A stretch of DNA of 64,000 nt, taken from positions 2,079,001-2,143,000 of the forward strand of contig JARUPY010000356.1 in assembly GCA_029817715.1 (NCBI GenBank), read 5' to 3'. The translations under genes were made by a program, and so were the position numbers. Origin of the DNA: Melastoma dodecandrum. Its lineage: Eukaryota; Streptophyta; Magnoliopsida; Myrtales; Melastomataceae. Numbering within the stretch: position 1 is the stretch's first letter; each line of letters opens with the position of its first letter. Under the pieces are notes generated by a model that was given only the letters and a program-made list of their open reading frames with translations, did not search any database and was not told where the DNA came from. Shown piece by piece: positions 1 through 9,960 of this stretch.

Positions 1-343
1 GGATATAATATCCATAATATTCGACTCTTCTACACTGAAGAAGCTTGCAACAGAAGGTTATGAAACCACCTTCTACGTTGCAGAACCGTCAGATTTCCTA
101 TTATAATAAGGAAACAAATATTCCCCATATATTCCGATGCATGGCATTCGTGAAGTGACATGTTTTCCTCTTGAAAATCAAAATCATGAGTATTTTGGGC
201 AGGAGAATATTTTCTTCCCAAACAAGGCATTCGGAGGCTGGTTAAAATCTTTAACCGCTGCTTTCCATCTTCACACTTCATCTTCAACCTTGAAACTTCC
301 TTGTTCTTGCCCTAACCTCAAAACTTTAGATTTCTCTGGGTCC

Positions 344-2105
344 ATGGCACCCAAAGTGAAATCCTTGAGGAAAAAGGCTAAGGCCGGAAGAAAGAAGGCT
401 CGCGCATCGGAGAAGCCTGCATCATCTGCGAGCAGGACTCCACCCCCTTCATCATCTGCGAAACCCATCTCTCCTTCATCCGTTGAGACTCTCGATGGCA
501 TGCCTCTCATCTCCACAGACGAAGGGCCCTCAAAAGTCCAAGTCTCCGTGGAAGATACAACCCAGAAGGAACCTCCGATCATCATGACGGTGGAACCCTC
601 TGTCTCTGAGCCTTCTGTGCCTGATTCCTCTGTTCCTAAGGCCTCTGTCAAAGGTTCTACTGCGACAAGTGATACACTCCCTGTCGCCCCTACTGCTGAG
701 ATTGTCGCATCTGATGAGGAGGTGGAGATCCCCCCTGCTGATGATGAACCTGACGAGTCTGACAAGGTGGTTTTCACTCCTGTCATAACCGTTTCCCCTG
801 ATCTCAAGCTAAAAGGAGTCGCTTCTAAGCCACAGAAGGCATCTCGGAAGCATGCAGCCACTCCTTCCAAAAAGCTTCTCCATGATGCCATGAAACCCGG
901 AGGAGTCTCCTCTAGGACCAGGCTGAAACGGAAAGGGCCCGAGACGGTCAACACCTCTATCATTGATATGGCTGCCAAAAAGACCAAGTCCCCAGAGAAA
1001 CCTGTTCTTGAGGACCCCTTCACAGAGGACCTGGATTCGTTTATCTTTCCGGTAAATCCTCTTGTCTCTAAGAAGGAGATAAAAACTGTTTTAGCCAATG
1101 ATAAACTGCCTAAATGTGATGCTGCGGGTAGGCAGATTGCCACCTTTAAGCGGATCGACTTTAACTGGTTTGCGGCTAATGGACTTGATATTGCCCCTCT
1201 GCTGGATAGAATCGGTTTGAGAACCTTATGTGAAACCTATGCAGAGCTGCCTGTCTCTCGTTTGAGAGAGTTCTATGCGAACGTCATGTTCCATGAATAG
1301 GGTCCGCATGCCAAGTTCTTAAAGACAGTCATTGAAGGGGTTACACTGGTATTTTCTGCCCATGATGTGAATCAATTGTTCAGCTGTATGGAGCATGATC
1401 CTCTGACAGACATGGGAAGAGAAGAATCCTACAGTATCATCTTGGGACAGAAGGTCCAAGCGACCAAGTACCTTGAGTCCACCAAGCTGGATCTCAAAAC
1501 TCGTATTCTGCATCGAGTGGTTCTGTTCTGCCTTCTACCAAGAACTGGAAGCATCGACACCATCAACCCAAATGATGCGACGTTGATGGCTCATATCCTG
1601 AAGGGAATTCCCTTTAATCTTGGTTTGCTGGTGTTCTCCCACATGAAAAGATGCTGCAATACGGCTGGGAATGCTCTCCCTTATGGCCAGGTAATTGCCG
1701 ACCTTCTGAAATTAGCTCGTGTCTCTACTGATGCTTCTAGAAAAGTGGAAAGTTGGCACTTTTGGACAACAAATTATAGCCAGCATGCATTATGTGAGGA
1801 AGGGTTCTACCTGGACCCTGAAAGGGAAGTCACAGGATTCTGCGCGTGATGATGAGGAAAAGCTTCTAGAGGCCAAGAAGAATGCTGAAGCATCTTCTGC
1901 TTGACCCTCTGCTGCTAAGCCTGCTGGTCGGAGACGTCCTTCATCATCTGTTGAAGCTCAAGTCCCTCTGGATAACATGGCTCTCCTCAATCTTGGGGAA
2001 GACATCCGTGTCCATCAGCGAATGGTCACTGACCTGATTCGCTTAGTGGAACGCCAGGACAAGCTTCTGCGCAAGCATCTGGAAAAGGATTCTGCTGAGG
2101 AGTGA
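344..2105 (+). pseudogene. post-pol ORF of Copia element, plant transposon-protein family, broken
   Basis: The protein begins MAPKVKSLRKKAKAGRKK at 344, with a Lys/Ser/Pro-rich, probably disordered, basic N-terminus of about 230 residues. A globular part then includes LDSFIFPVNPLVSKKEIK, FKRIDFNWFAANGLD and LREFYANV. An in-frame TAG at 1298-1300 interrupts it. The same frame continues through HILKGIPFNLGLL and ALPYGQVIADLLKLARV to 1849. A frameshift near 1840 leads to a charged C-terminal stretch ending at 2105. The REFYANV motif and the later INVG/LPYG-like block match the Athila ORF at 26429-27484. I assign it to the 'putative plant transposon protein' family (Pfam PF20167 type) from memory of that family. 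Its molecular role is unknown. With one stop and one frameshift it is not translatable as one protein. Confidence 0.6.
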
Positions 2106-2854
2106 TCTCTTTAGTTGCTGTTTCTTTTATTTTCTGCATTTCTAGCTAGACCAAAAACTGATTTATGTGGTCTACTAGATTGTAATAAGTGCCACCTCGT
2201 GGACACATTTCCTTTCAGCACTATGGTATTGAATTTTCAGTCACACCTTCTGCACCACATTCTGTATGATGGTTTTGCACTCTCTGCTCTACCCTCTGCG
2301 AGAATTAAAACTACCTTCTACATGTTGGTTATGAACGATATGTCATACCTTCTGCAAGAAATTTACTCTTCTTTATCAACCTACATTCATCTTCTTTTTG
2401 ATGTGACAAAAAGGGGGAGAAAATTGTGTTGAGGGGGAGTACCTTGCTCTGTATTGGTTATAGAAAAATCCTTGATTTTCTATAACTCCATGGGTCGTAG
2501 AAGGCTATACCATCTACGGTATAGAAGCCAATGAGACTGATACAGCTCATAATCGCAACCTTCTGCAGGGAATGCGATTCGTGATCTTTTTAAAGTCACT
2601 ATTGCTGGGAGTGCAGAAATGAAATATCATCATTTTTGTCGGGCTAAATACAGAAGCTCCTCGCTCTGTATGAATCACAGAAGCCTTTGTGCTCTGTAAA
2701 TAACCTTCTTTATAACAGAAGCTTCTATGCTCTGTTTCACAGAAACCTTATGGTTCTGTACAAACGCGAGACTCTTACTCTCAACAATTTAGGGGGAGTT
2801 AGGGGGAGTTCTTGCTAAAACATTTCCCTCAACGATGAATGTTTTATCATCGTC
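2106..2854 (+). other. non-coding 3' region of the Copia element
   Basis: No supported gene. The stretch is rich in short CTTCTGTA, ACAGAAGC and ACAGAACC words that also fill the adjoining LTR. It includes short G-rich runs ('agggggag') at about 2404-2440 and 2790-2812 that resemble extra polypurine tracts. Confidence 0.4.
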
Positions 2855-2867
2855 AAAAAGGGGGAGA
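2855..2867 (+). other. polypurine tract before the 3' LTR
   Basis: The purine run AAAAAGGGGGAGA directly precedes TGTTGGG at 2869. This is the usual arrangement for the plus-strand primer and 3' LTR start in Copia elements. Confidence 0.7.
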
Positions 2868-3510
2868 TTGTTGGGACGGTTTTGATGATGAACCGGACCC
2901 TCTGTACTACAGAAGGTCGAATATTCTATTATACAGAAGCTTCTCATAATGAGGATCTTTTTGTAAGAATCATTGTTGTAATTAAATGATTGGTTATCAA
3001 TTATTTAATTACGAAATATACATTATGTGATTAAGATATTCGTCTAATCAGATTACCATGATTTGATTTCCAAATAATCATATTGGAGATAATATTTCTT
3101 ATAGAAGGAAATAAGATCTCTATTTATGGAAAGGTTCTACTAGTTTTGGTCTACAGGCTTTTGTAAGCTCTTACGACCTCTATATGACCGTTATTTGGAT
3201 ACCTATCACCACCACCTGTCCAGATACATTCTCACGTGTGTCTTTATCAGGATGGAACAAACATTTACCCCAATGGAAACAAATCTTCGATTGTTTCCAT
3301 CTGTAGAAGACTATCGAGCAGAACCTTCTGCGATACCTTCTGTGCTGTATTATTTAGGGAAATAATCATATCCCTATTTTATTTTGATATGATCATATCC
3401 ATTGCTGAATGCATGCACGTGTATTTCATTCTGTTTATTATGTTTTAATTTCTTATTTTGCAGATTACGTTTTTATATTTTCCCTTTTGTATTTTACTCT
3501 TTGAATCGTG

Positions 3511-3520
3511 TATATAAATA
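3511..3520 (+). promoter_or_regulatory. TATA box of the Copia LTR
   Basis: TATATAAATA lies in the middle of the LTR, followed by a pyrimidine-rich segment. The position fits the U3/R promoter of an LTR. No transcript evidence is available from sequence alone. Confidence 0.5.
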
Positions 3521-3849
3521 GCTATGCTCTCTCCCATTGAATACACAAACAGAAGATTCATTTTCCCTTATCCCATTCTGATCAGAGAGAGCGTGTGCTT
3601 GAGCTTTAGTTCTTGTTCGAGTTAGTCACACGAGGAGTACTACCGGCGGAGGCTGCATCGTTGGTGAAACCTTTTGGGAGAGTGACTCGGGGGCTCGAGG
3701 GACTCGACTGGAAGCTGCAGGATACGTTGGCTGGAGGCACGGCTGGAGGTCGTGTGATCAACGTGCAGCAGGTCGGAGAGAAGGGCTGAACCTCGGGAGC
3801 ACAGAAGGTGAGGGACTAACCAGCTTCTGCTGTGTAGAGCTCTGTGTGC

Positions 3850-4115
3850 AGGAAGCTCAAGACAGGAGGAAGGTTGTCACCCCAGAACAGAGGGAACGCT
3901 GTTCAACCTCAGGACAGGAGGAAGGCTGTCACCTCAGGACAAGAGGAAGGTTGTCACCTCAGGACAAGAAGAAGGTTGTCACCTCAGGACAGGAGGAAGG
4001 CTGTCTCCTCAGAACAGAGGGAACACTGTTCAACCTCAGGACAGGAGGAAGGCTGTCACCTCAGGACAGGAGGAAAGCTGTCACCCCAGGACAGAGGGAA
4101 CGCTGTTCATCCTAG
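3850..4115 (+). repeat. 25-bp minisatellite in the Copia LTR
   Basis: About ten head-to-tail variants of a unit like 'caggacaggaggaaggctgtcacct'. Two sub-types alternate: one with GGAAGGCTGTC and one with GGGAACGCTGTTC. Reading frames cross the array in more than one frame only because the repeat lacks stops. I do not regard them as genes. Confidence 0.8.
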
Positions 4116-4269
4116 GACAAAGGATACGTTGTCCACCCATCTGTTCAAAGGAACGTTGTTTGCCTGCGTAGGGTTCGCTACGTACTCGCGTGGGGTACGC
4201 CACGAAGTCGTTATCCTTGAGGGATTGCGCATTTGCTATCTTGTTAGTCACGTTAACGTGTGCAACCTC

Positions 4270-5045
4270 CTGTAGTGCAGAATCTTCGGATCTGTACAAC
4301 CCTCTATAGAGCAGAACCTTAAGGTCTGAATCTACTCTAGTGTAGAACCTTACGGTCTGTACATAACTCAAGTCATTTCTAATACGAACCATTTTGATTT
4401 GTTAAAGATTGACACATTCTTGGTACAGAACCTTACGGTCTGTGCTATACCTTCTGTGATACAGAATCCTTGGATCTGTTCTGTAGAAGGTTGACGCTTA
4501 CAGTACAGAATCTCTTGATCTGTGCTATAGAAGGTTAACACGTCTGACACAGAACCCTCTGGTCTGTGTTGTGCTGAACTTACTACGATATAGAACCTTC
4601 TGGTCTGTATTGAGCCTAAGTTACTATAGTACAGAACCTTCGGGTTTGTGTTACATAACGAGCCTCTACGGTACAGAACCTTCTGGTCTGTGTTGTGCCA
4701 AACCTTCTTCGACACAGAACCGTTTGGTCTGTATTGTGCCAAACCTTCTTCGACACAGAACCTTCTGGTCTGTGTTGTGCCAAACCTTCTTCGACACAAA
4801 ATCTTCTGGTCTGTGTTGTGCCTAAGTCTCTTCGACATAGAATCCTCTGATCTGTGTTGTGCCTAAGTTTCTTCGACACAGAACCCTCTGATCTGTGTTG
4901 TGCCGAACTTACTACGATACAGAACCTTCTGGTCTGTATTGAGCCTAAATTACTATAGTACAGAACATTCGGATTTGTGTTACATAACGAGCCTCTACGG
5001 TACAGAACCTTCTGGTCTGTGCTCTGCCACTCAAGCCTATATTGT
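4270..5045 (+). repeat. 41-bp minisatellite with a 329-bp higher-order unit
   Basis: The unit is about 41 bp and contains 'acagaaccttctggtctgt' followed by 'gttgtgccaaaccttcttcg'. Blocks also repeat at long range: the segment starting near 4581 (tactacgata...) returns almost unchanged from 4910, an offset of 329 bp or eight units. Most units carry the dyad GAAnnTTC. Open frames run through the array on both strands and are repeat artefacts. Confidence 0.8.
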
Positions 5046-5304
5046 ACAGAACCTTTGGATCAGATTTCAGTTGCAATCATTTGTGTAATTTGTACAGAGA
5101 TACATTTGAGTGGAAACCATCCAAATATCTGGGTGAAGAGTGGATGTAAGCAATTTGATGAACCACTATAAAAATACTTGTGTCCAATCAAACAAATTGC
5201 GAACACACTTGAACGTTTTGTTGTACAGAAACCTATCTACGCTTCTGTCTAACAGAAGCTTTCTTCCGCTGTGGGGTAAAACGAAAAAGCGTTAAAATCC
5301 GAAT

Positions 5305-5934
5305 TTGTCGCGTGCATCATTAGTGTCCCTACACCATCGGGCGCCACATTTTGTGGGGGTACGTGCAGCTCAGTCGACGCCTGTGACGGACAGCTAATTT
5401 GCGTCAACGGCATGTGCGATGACGATCCCGACGTTGGCACACAAATATGCATGTCTAGTCCTTCCGAGTTACCGTCGTCGGCTCCTGCTAGCTGCAGACC
5501 ATCGGGAATGATGCACTATGGCGGGAAATCCTATTCGCGATACGATTGTTCGCCTCCCGTGACTTATTCGACGAGTGCCAGATTGACGAATAATGTGATC
5601 AGCGAAGGCGGGGATGGAGGTGCCCCTTCGAAATGCGACAGTCGTTTCCATTCGAACTCTGATCCCATGGTTGCGTTGTCCACGGGATGGTATAGCAGTG
5701 GATCTCGATGTGGAAGGAAAATAAAAATATCCTCTTCGAAAACGGGAAGAATCGTTCTTGCTACGGTGGTCGACGAGTGGGACTCAATGAACGGCGGCGA
5801 CGAGGAGCACGCCAACCAACCACCTTGTCCACATAACGTTGTCGATGGTTCGAATGCGGTCTGGACTGCTCTTGGGTGAGACAGGGATGTCGGTGTCGAG
5901 GTAGTAACGTGGTCGATGGCATAGAATCGGACAT
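5305..5934 (+). pseudogene. decayed kiwellin copy (first of a tandem pair)
   Basis: Clear homologue of the intact kiwellin at 7088-7744, matching from its signal-peptide region to the final SMA and stop. The start codon and first twelve or so residues are missing, because homology begins abruptly at 5305, about 35 bases after the Copia LTR. An in-frame TGA at 5877-5879 cuts off the last 18 residues. Several family cysteines are lost: the MHC motif reads MHY, and the DDCDSTNGC motif reads DEWDSMNGG. The tail after the stop still reads VVTWSMA, with a Trp usual for the family that the intact copy has changed to Arg. Kiwellins are secreted Cys-rich double-psi beta-barrel proteins. This copy cannot make one. 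Confidence 0.85.
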
Positions 5935-6777
5935 GATGTCCGTGGAAACATACGATTCGGCTACATTATTCTTTGTGTATCTCTCACAATGTTGAAGGGT
6001 CGCACACCGTGAACATGATTATTTTCCAATGCTTCACTCGATCATGTTGCCCACGCATCTCGTCACTCTCTTCCCCAATAAGAATCGAAATGTCGCCATC
6101 GAGGCGGAATTCGTAGAGTTCTATTAGAAAATTACGTGGAATGGGTACAACAACGAATGCAACCTAGCGAAAAACGAAGGCGACACGGACGAAGTAGCTC
6201 TCTCTACCCGTCAAAAACGGATATCGTGTTTCCGGCAGCGTTCCCTGCACCTGAGACGTAGGTGTTGGAGAGTTAATTTTCGTCACAACAACAAATTCGT
6301 TCCGACTAATCTCATTACAACACGAAATACTACAAGCCAGATATGCCAATGGCATATGTTCTTCGCATCTTGCTTCCTAAGCGATTCTTAAATTACAGGA
6401 ACCCCACGTTGTTGGGCGAAGTCGGTTCGACGAAGCGAAAGTCCTTATGAGCACCTTCAACGGCTTGTTCCGCCCGAAAATAAATTTTTCATTCGACGGA
6501 CAAGGCCGATGTAGTATGCCTGTTTCTCTTCGAATTTCATTCGGGCAAATGACCGGGAAGGCGCGTCCCATACGTACGATGGCCGGACGTCCGCCTGAAT
6601 GGCCGAAAATCGGTCATTTACCTCTCTTGTGATAAAGGCGTGGCTTTTCTCCCACTCTTGGGTCCCGTCGTGCTTATGTCATCATTGGTCAAAGAAATGT
6701 CAAACGACAAACAATTACGTTGCGTCGCGCATAATTCGCAAGTTGACGATGTCGTTTCCTCGGTTTGTATCCGTCGT
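5305..6777 (+). repeat. tandem duplication unit, first copy
   Basis: This segment matches 7125-8598 nearly collinearly, covering the kiwellin coding part and about 840 bases of 3' flank. The offset is about 1820 bp. The match ends at 'tcctcggtttgtat' (6757 and 8578). The unmatched 6778-7124 carries the promoter side of the second copy. Confidence 0.85.
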
Positions 6778-6992
6778 CAAACGTTTTTCATATTCCACGG
6801 CACCGAGACGCTTACGGGAGTTCTCTTTCTTGTATTTAGACGCTTGAATTTTTTTGTCAAGAAAGACGGTCCGCAGGTCTAGCTCGAGATCTTGTCTTCG
6901 AGTCAAAACGAGAAGGCATAGTGGTCAATGGTTTTAAAAAGACAGGGAACGGTATGAAGATTCCACGAGAAACCGTTTCTTATCACAACCCG

Positions 6993-6998
6993 TATAAA
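6993..6998 (+). promoter_or_regulatory. candidate TATA box of the intact kiwellin
   Basis: TATAAA lies 90 bases upstream of the ATG at 7088, in the only part of the upstream region not shared with the first copy. The spacing is normal for a plant gene with a short leader. Confidence 0.45.
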
Positions 6999-7087
6999 GA
7001 TGACCAAGTCTCCGTTCTTCCACCTCAAGCTCAACCGTCACAAAAAAAGGCTTCGTATGGCGAAAGTACGCCCCGACGCCTCAGTCC

Positions 7088-7744
7088 ATGGCAAACGCTG
7101 CAGAATTTATCTCTTTGATCCTGGTTGTCGCGTGCATCATTGGTGTCCCTACACCATCGGGCGCCACATTTTGTGGGGGTACGTACAGCTCACTCGACGA
7201 CTGTGACGGACAGCTAATTTGTGTCAACGGCATGTGCGATGACGATCCCGACGTTGGCACTCAAATATGCATGTCGACTTCTTCCGAGTTACCGTCGTCG
7301 GCTCCTGCTAGCTGCAGACCATCGGGAACGATGCACTGTGGCGGGAAATCCTATTCGCGATACGATTGTTCGCCTCCCGTGACTTATTCGACGAGTGCCA
7401 GGTTGACGAATAATGATTTCAGCAAAGGCGGGGATGGAGGTACCCCTTCGGAGTGCGACGGTCGTTTCCATTCGAACTCTGATCCCGTAGTTGCGTTGTC
7501 CACGGGATGGTATAGCAGTGGATCCCGATGCGGAAGGAAAATAAAAATATCTTCTTTGAAAACGGGAAGAACCGTTGTTGCTACGGTGGTCGACGATTGT
7601 GACTCAACGAACGGCTGCGACGAGGAGCACGCCAACCAACCACCTTGTCCACATAACGTTGTCGATGGATCGAATGCGGTCTGGACCGCTCTTGGGCTAG
7701 ACAGGGATGTCGGTGTCGAGGCAGTAACGAGGTCGATGGCATAG
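7088..7744 (+). CDS. kiwellin (ripening-related secreted protein), intact
   Basis: A 218-residue protein in a single exon. Residues 1-26 form a signal peptide (hydrophobic [14 protein letters not shown], likely cut after PSGA). A short Cys-rich N-terminal module follows ([17 protein letters not shown]). The main kiwellin domain starts at [14 protein letters not shown], then [46 protein letters not shown] and the C-terminal [15 protein letters not shown]. This is the double-psi beta-barrel (barwin-like) core, secreted to the apoplast. In maize, a family member binds and inhibits a fungal secreted chorismate mutase, so a defence role is plausible; other family members are fruit proteins. The penultimate TWSMA motif reads TRSMA. 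Length and cysteines are normal. The start is set by the signal peptide and the CCATGG context. Confidence 0.9.
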   Translation: MANAAEFISLILVVACIIGVPTPSGATFCGGTYSSLDDCDGQLICVNGMCDDDPDVGTQICMSTSSELPSSAPASCRPSGTMHCGGKSYSRYDCSPPVTYSTSARLTNNDFSKGGDGGTPSECDGRFHSNSDPVVALSTGWYSSGSRCGRKIKISSLKTGRTVVATVVDDCDSTNGCDEEHANQPPCPHNVVDGSNAVWTALGLDRDVGVEAVTRSMA

Positions 7745-8598
7745 AATCGGACATGATGTCCGTGGAAACATACGATTCGGCTACATTATTCTTTATGTAT
7801 CTCTCACAATGTTGAAGGGTCGCACACCGTGAACGTGATTATTTCCCAATGCTTCACTCGATCATGTCGCCCACGCATCTCGTCACTCTCTCCCCCAATA
7901 AGAATCGAAATGTCGCGATCGAGGAGGAATTTGTAGAGTTCTATTAGAAAATTACATGGAATGTGTACGGCAACGAATACAACTCGGCGAAAAACGAAGG
8001 CGACACGGACGAAGTAGCTCTCTCTACCCGTCAAAAACGGATATCGTGTTTCCGGCAGCGTTCCCTGCACCTGAGTCGTAGGTGTTGGAGAGTTAATTTT
8101 CGTCACCACAACGAATTCGTTCTGACTAATCACATTAAAACACGAAATAGTACAATCCAGATACTCCAATGGCATATGTTCTTCGCATCTTGCTTGTTAA
8201 GCGATTCTTAAATTACGGGAACCCCACGTTGTTGGGCGAAGTCTTTTTCGACGAAGAGAAAGTCCTTATGAGCACCTTCAACGGCTTGTTTTGCCCGAAA
8301 ATAATTTTTCCATTCGACGGACAAGGCCGATGTCGTGTGCGTGTTTCTCTTCGAATTTTATTCGGGCAAATGACCGGGAAGGCGCGTCCCTTACGTACGA
8401 TGGTCGGACGTCCGCCTGCATGGCCGAAAATCGGTCATTTATCTCTCTTGTGCTAAAGGCGTGGCTTTTCTCCCTCTCGCGGGTCCTGTCGTGCTTATGT
8501 CATCATTGGACAAAGAAATGTCAGGCGACAAATAATTACGTCGCGTCATGCACAATTCGCAAGTTGACGATGTAGTTTCCTCGGTTTGTATCTGTCGT
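7125..8598 (+). repeat. tandem duplication unit, second copy
   Basis: Second copy of the unit at 5305-6777. The 3' flank (7745-8598) matches 5935-6777 with scattered substitutions and holds no gene of its own. Short frames there appear in both copies and contain no recognisable domain. Confidence 0.85.
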
Positions 8599-8929
8599 GT
8601 CCGTTCCTCCTACTCTTGCTCAACAGTCACAATTTTTAATGGCTTATATGCTTTGTTATGGGTCCAAACCCGAAGCTACTCACAAGATCCTCATCAACCA
8701 GATATGTTAACCTTATTGCAACCAATACCTTTTATAATTCGCCGAGATGTTTGCCGAAGGAACCCTATAGACTCCTCAACCTCACTTATTCACCAATGAG
8801 AAGCGAGACGGCTAATCCAATATGAGATATCCTAAAATGCTTAGACGAGTCTAAGCATAATCAATAGAGTCTTCCTATACTTCTCTTGTCCCTTGTGACA
8901 CTTTAAATGAACTTAAATGAGGAACCACT

Positions 8930-9960
8930 AAAGATCCATGTAACACTTGCCTCAGCTCACTTCTCAAAGAGATGGAATCAGAAACCATGAAAACGGTCTT
9001 ACGTGCCTACAAAGATTGCTTTGCATGGAATTATACCGAAATGCTGAGCCTCAACCGACTTGGTCAAACACAAGCTCCCAATGGATAACAATCTTAAACT
9101 GTGAAACAAACCCCAAGGAGGATATCAAGAGAAGTAGCTCAGATAGTTCAAAACGAGATAAAGAAGTTGTTCAAAGCAGGCCAAATAAGGACGAAAAAGT
9201 ATGTAGACTAGATATCTAGCATAGTACATGTCATAAAAAAGAACGACAAAATCAGGGTATGCATAGATTTTCACGACTTGAACAAGGCGACACCCAAATA
9301 TCCTTCATGAGCTAATGTCCTGCATGGACGGGTATTCCGGTTACAAGCAGATCTTCATTACTGAAGAAGATATACATAAAACAACACTCTAGTGCCTAAA
9401 TCTTCAAATGAGTCATCATCAGGTTAAAGAATGTCGGAGCCACTTATCAAATGGCAATGTCCTCACTTTTGGTCCACTTATGGGGAAAATAGTGAAGGAT
9501 ATCGACGTGGTTGTAAAGTCTAGGTGAAGTCAAGACCACCATATCCACTTGAGCGAAGCTTTGGAAAAAATGCAAAGGCACAAGCTTAAGCTGAATTCGT
9601 TAAAGTGTGCGTTTGAAATCTGAAAAGGACAGTTTCTCGGGTTCTTGGTACATCAAAGAGGGATCAAAGTCGACCCCCTTAAAACATACGCCATCCAAAA
9701 CCTACCTTCTCCCTGAACCAAGAAGGAACTTCAGGCGTTTCTAGGAAGGGTTAACTACATGCATCGTTTCATAGGAAACGTCGCATCTAATACTAGTATC
9801 TTCTCGAAAATCCAGAAGACTAGGGTCATCCCCAACACACAGCGATGGGTTGAACACCATGTCAAGGCGCTTGTGCCCAAATCGAAGGGGGCTCCAGATT
9901 GAAGGCACCCGTCAAGAACCAGATGTCTCCTTGGGTGATTGACGTAGGTCCCATCAGGAC
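8930..9960 (+). pseudogene. decayed Ty3/Gypsy reverse transcriptase
   Basis: Broken frames translate to Gypsy RT landmarks in the correct order. These are IKKLFKAGQIRTKKY and IRVCIDFHDLNKATPK (about 9160-9300), FLGFLVHQRGIKVDP (about 9640) and KKELQAFLGRVNYMHRFI (about 9722-9775), followed by weak RNase H-side similarity. The first block resembles the Tat-lineage RT at 48689-49405 on the other strand. Many stops and shifts are present, and the catalytic YxDD block is not recognisable. No LTRs could be assigned. Confidence 0.75.

Larger units (their letters stand above)
1..5270 (+). mobile_element. 3' part of a SIRE-like Ty1/Copia retrotransposon
   Basis: The window opens inside an LTR retrotransposon. 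In order it shows about 340 bases of leader, a broken ORF of the post-pol type (344-2105), about 750 bases without coding sequence, a polypurine tract ending at 2867, and a long sequence starting TGTTGGG at 2869 that behaves as a 3' LTR, with a TATA box and tandem repeats. The polypurine/LTR junction resembles that of SIRE/Maximus and Tork-type Copia elements. Gag-pol and the 5' LTR lie outside the window. The right end is uncertain: kiwellin-homologous sequence begins at 5305, so the LTR should end near 5270. That the element is Copia is inferred from this layout and from the homologous arrangement in the minus-strand Copia at 41328-57397. Confidence 0.65.
2869..5270 (+). repeat. long 3' LTR of the SIRE-like Copia element
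   Basis: It begins TGTTGGG after a polypurine tract. It contains a TATA box at 3511, a transcribed-looking G/C-richer part (3600-3840), a 25-bp minisatellite (3850-4115) and a 41-bp minisatellite (4270-5045). The 5' LTR is not in the window, so neither length nor right boundary can be checked by pairing; the end near 5270 is set by the start of kiwellin homology at 5305. A shorter, more decayed relative lies at about 32300-33420. Both contain the block around 'gcgtagggttcgct' (4163; 33175). Confidence 0.55.

Noticed and set aside
4270..5045. CRISPR-like regular repeats
   Set aside because: Units diverge continuously, there are no unique spacers, and the host is a plant. It is a minisatellite.
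3846..5171. Several open frames on both strands between 3844 and 5171
   Set aside because: They exist because the 25-bp and 41-bp repeats lack stops in several frames; the peptides are only repeat translations.
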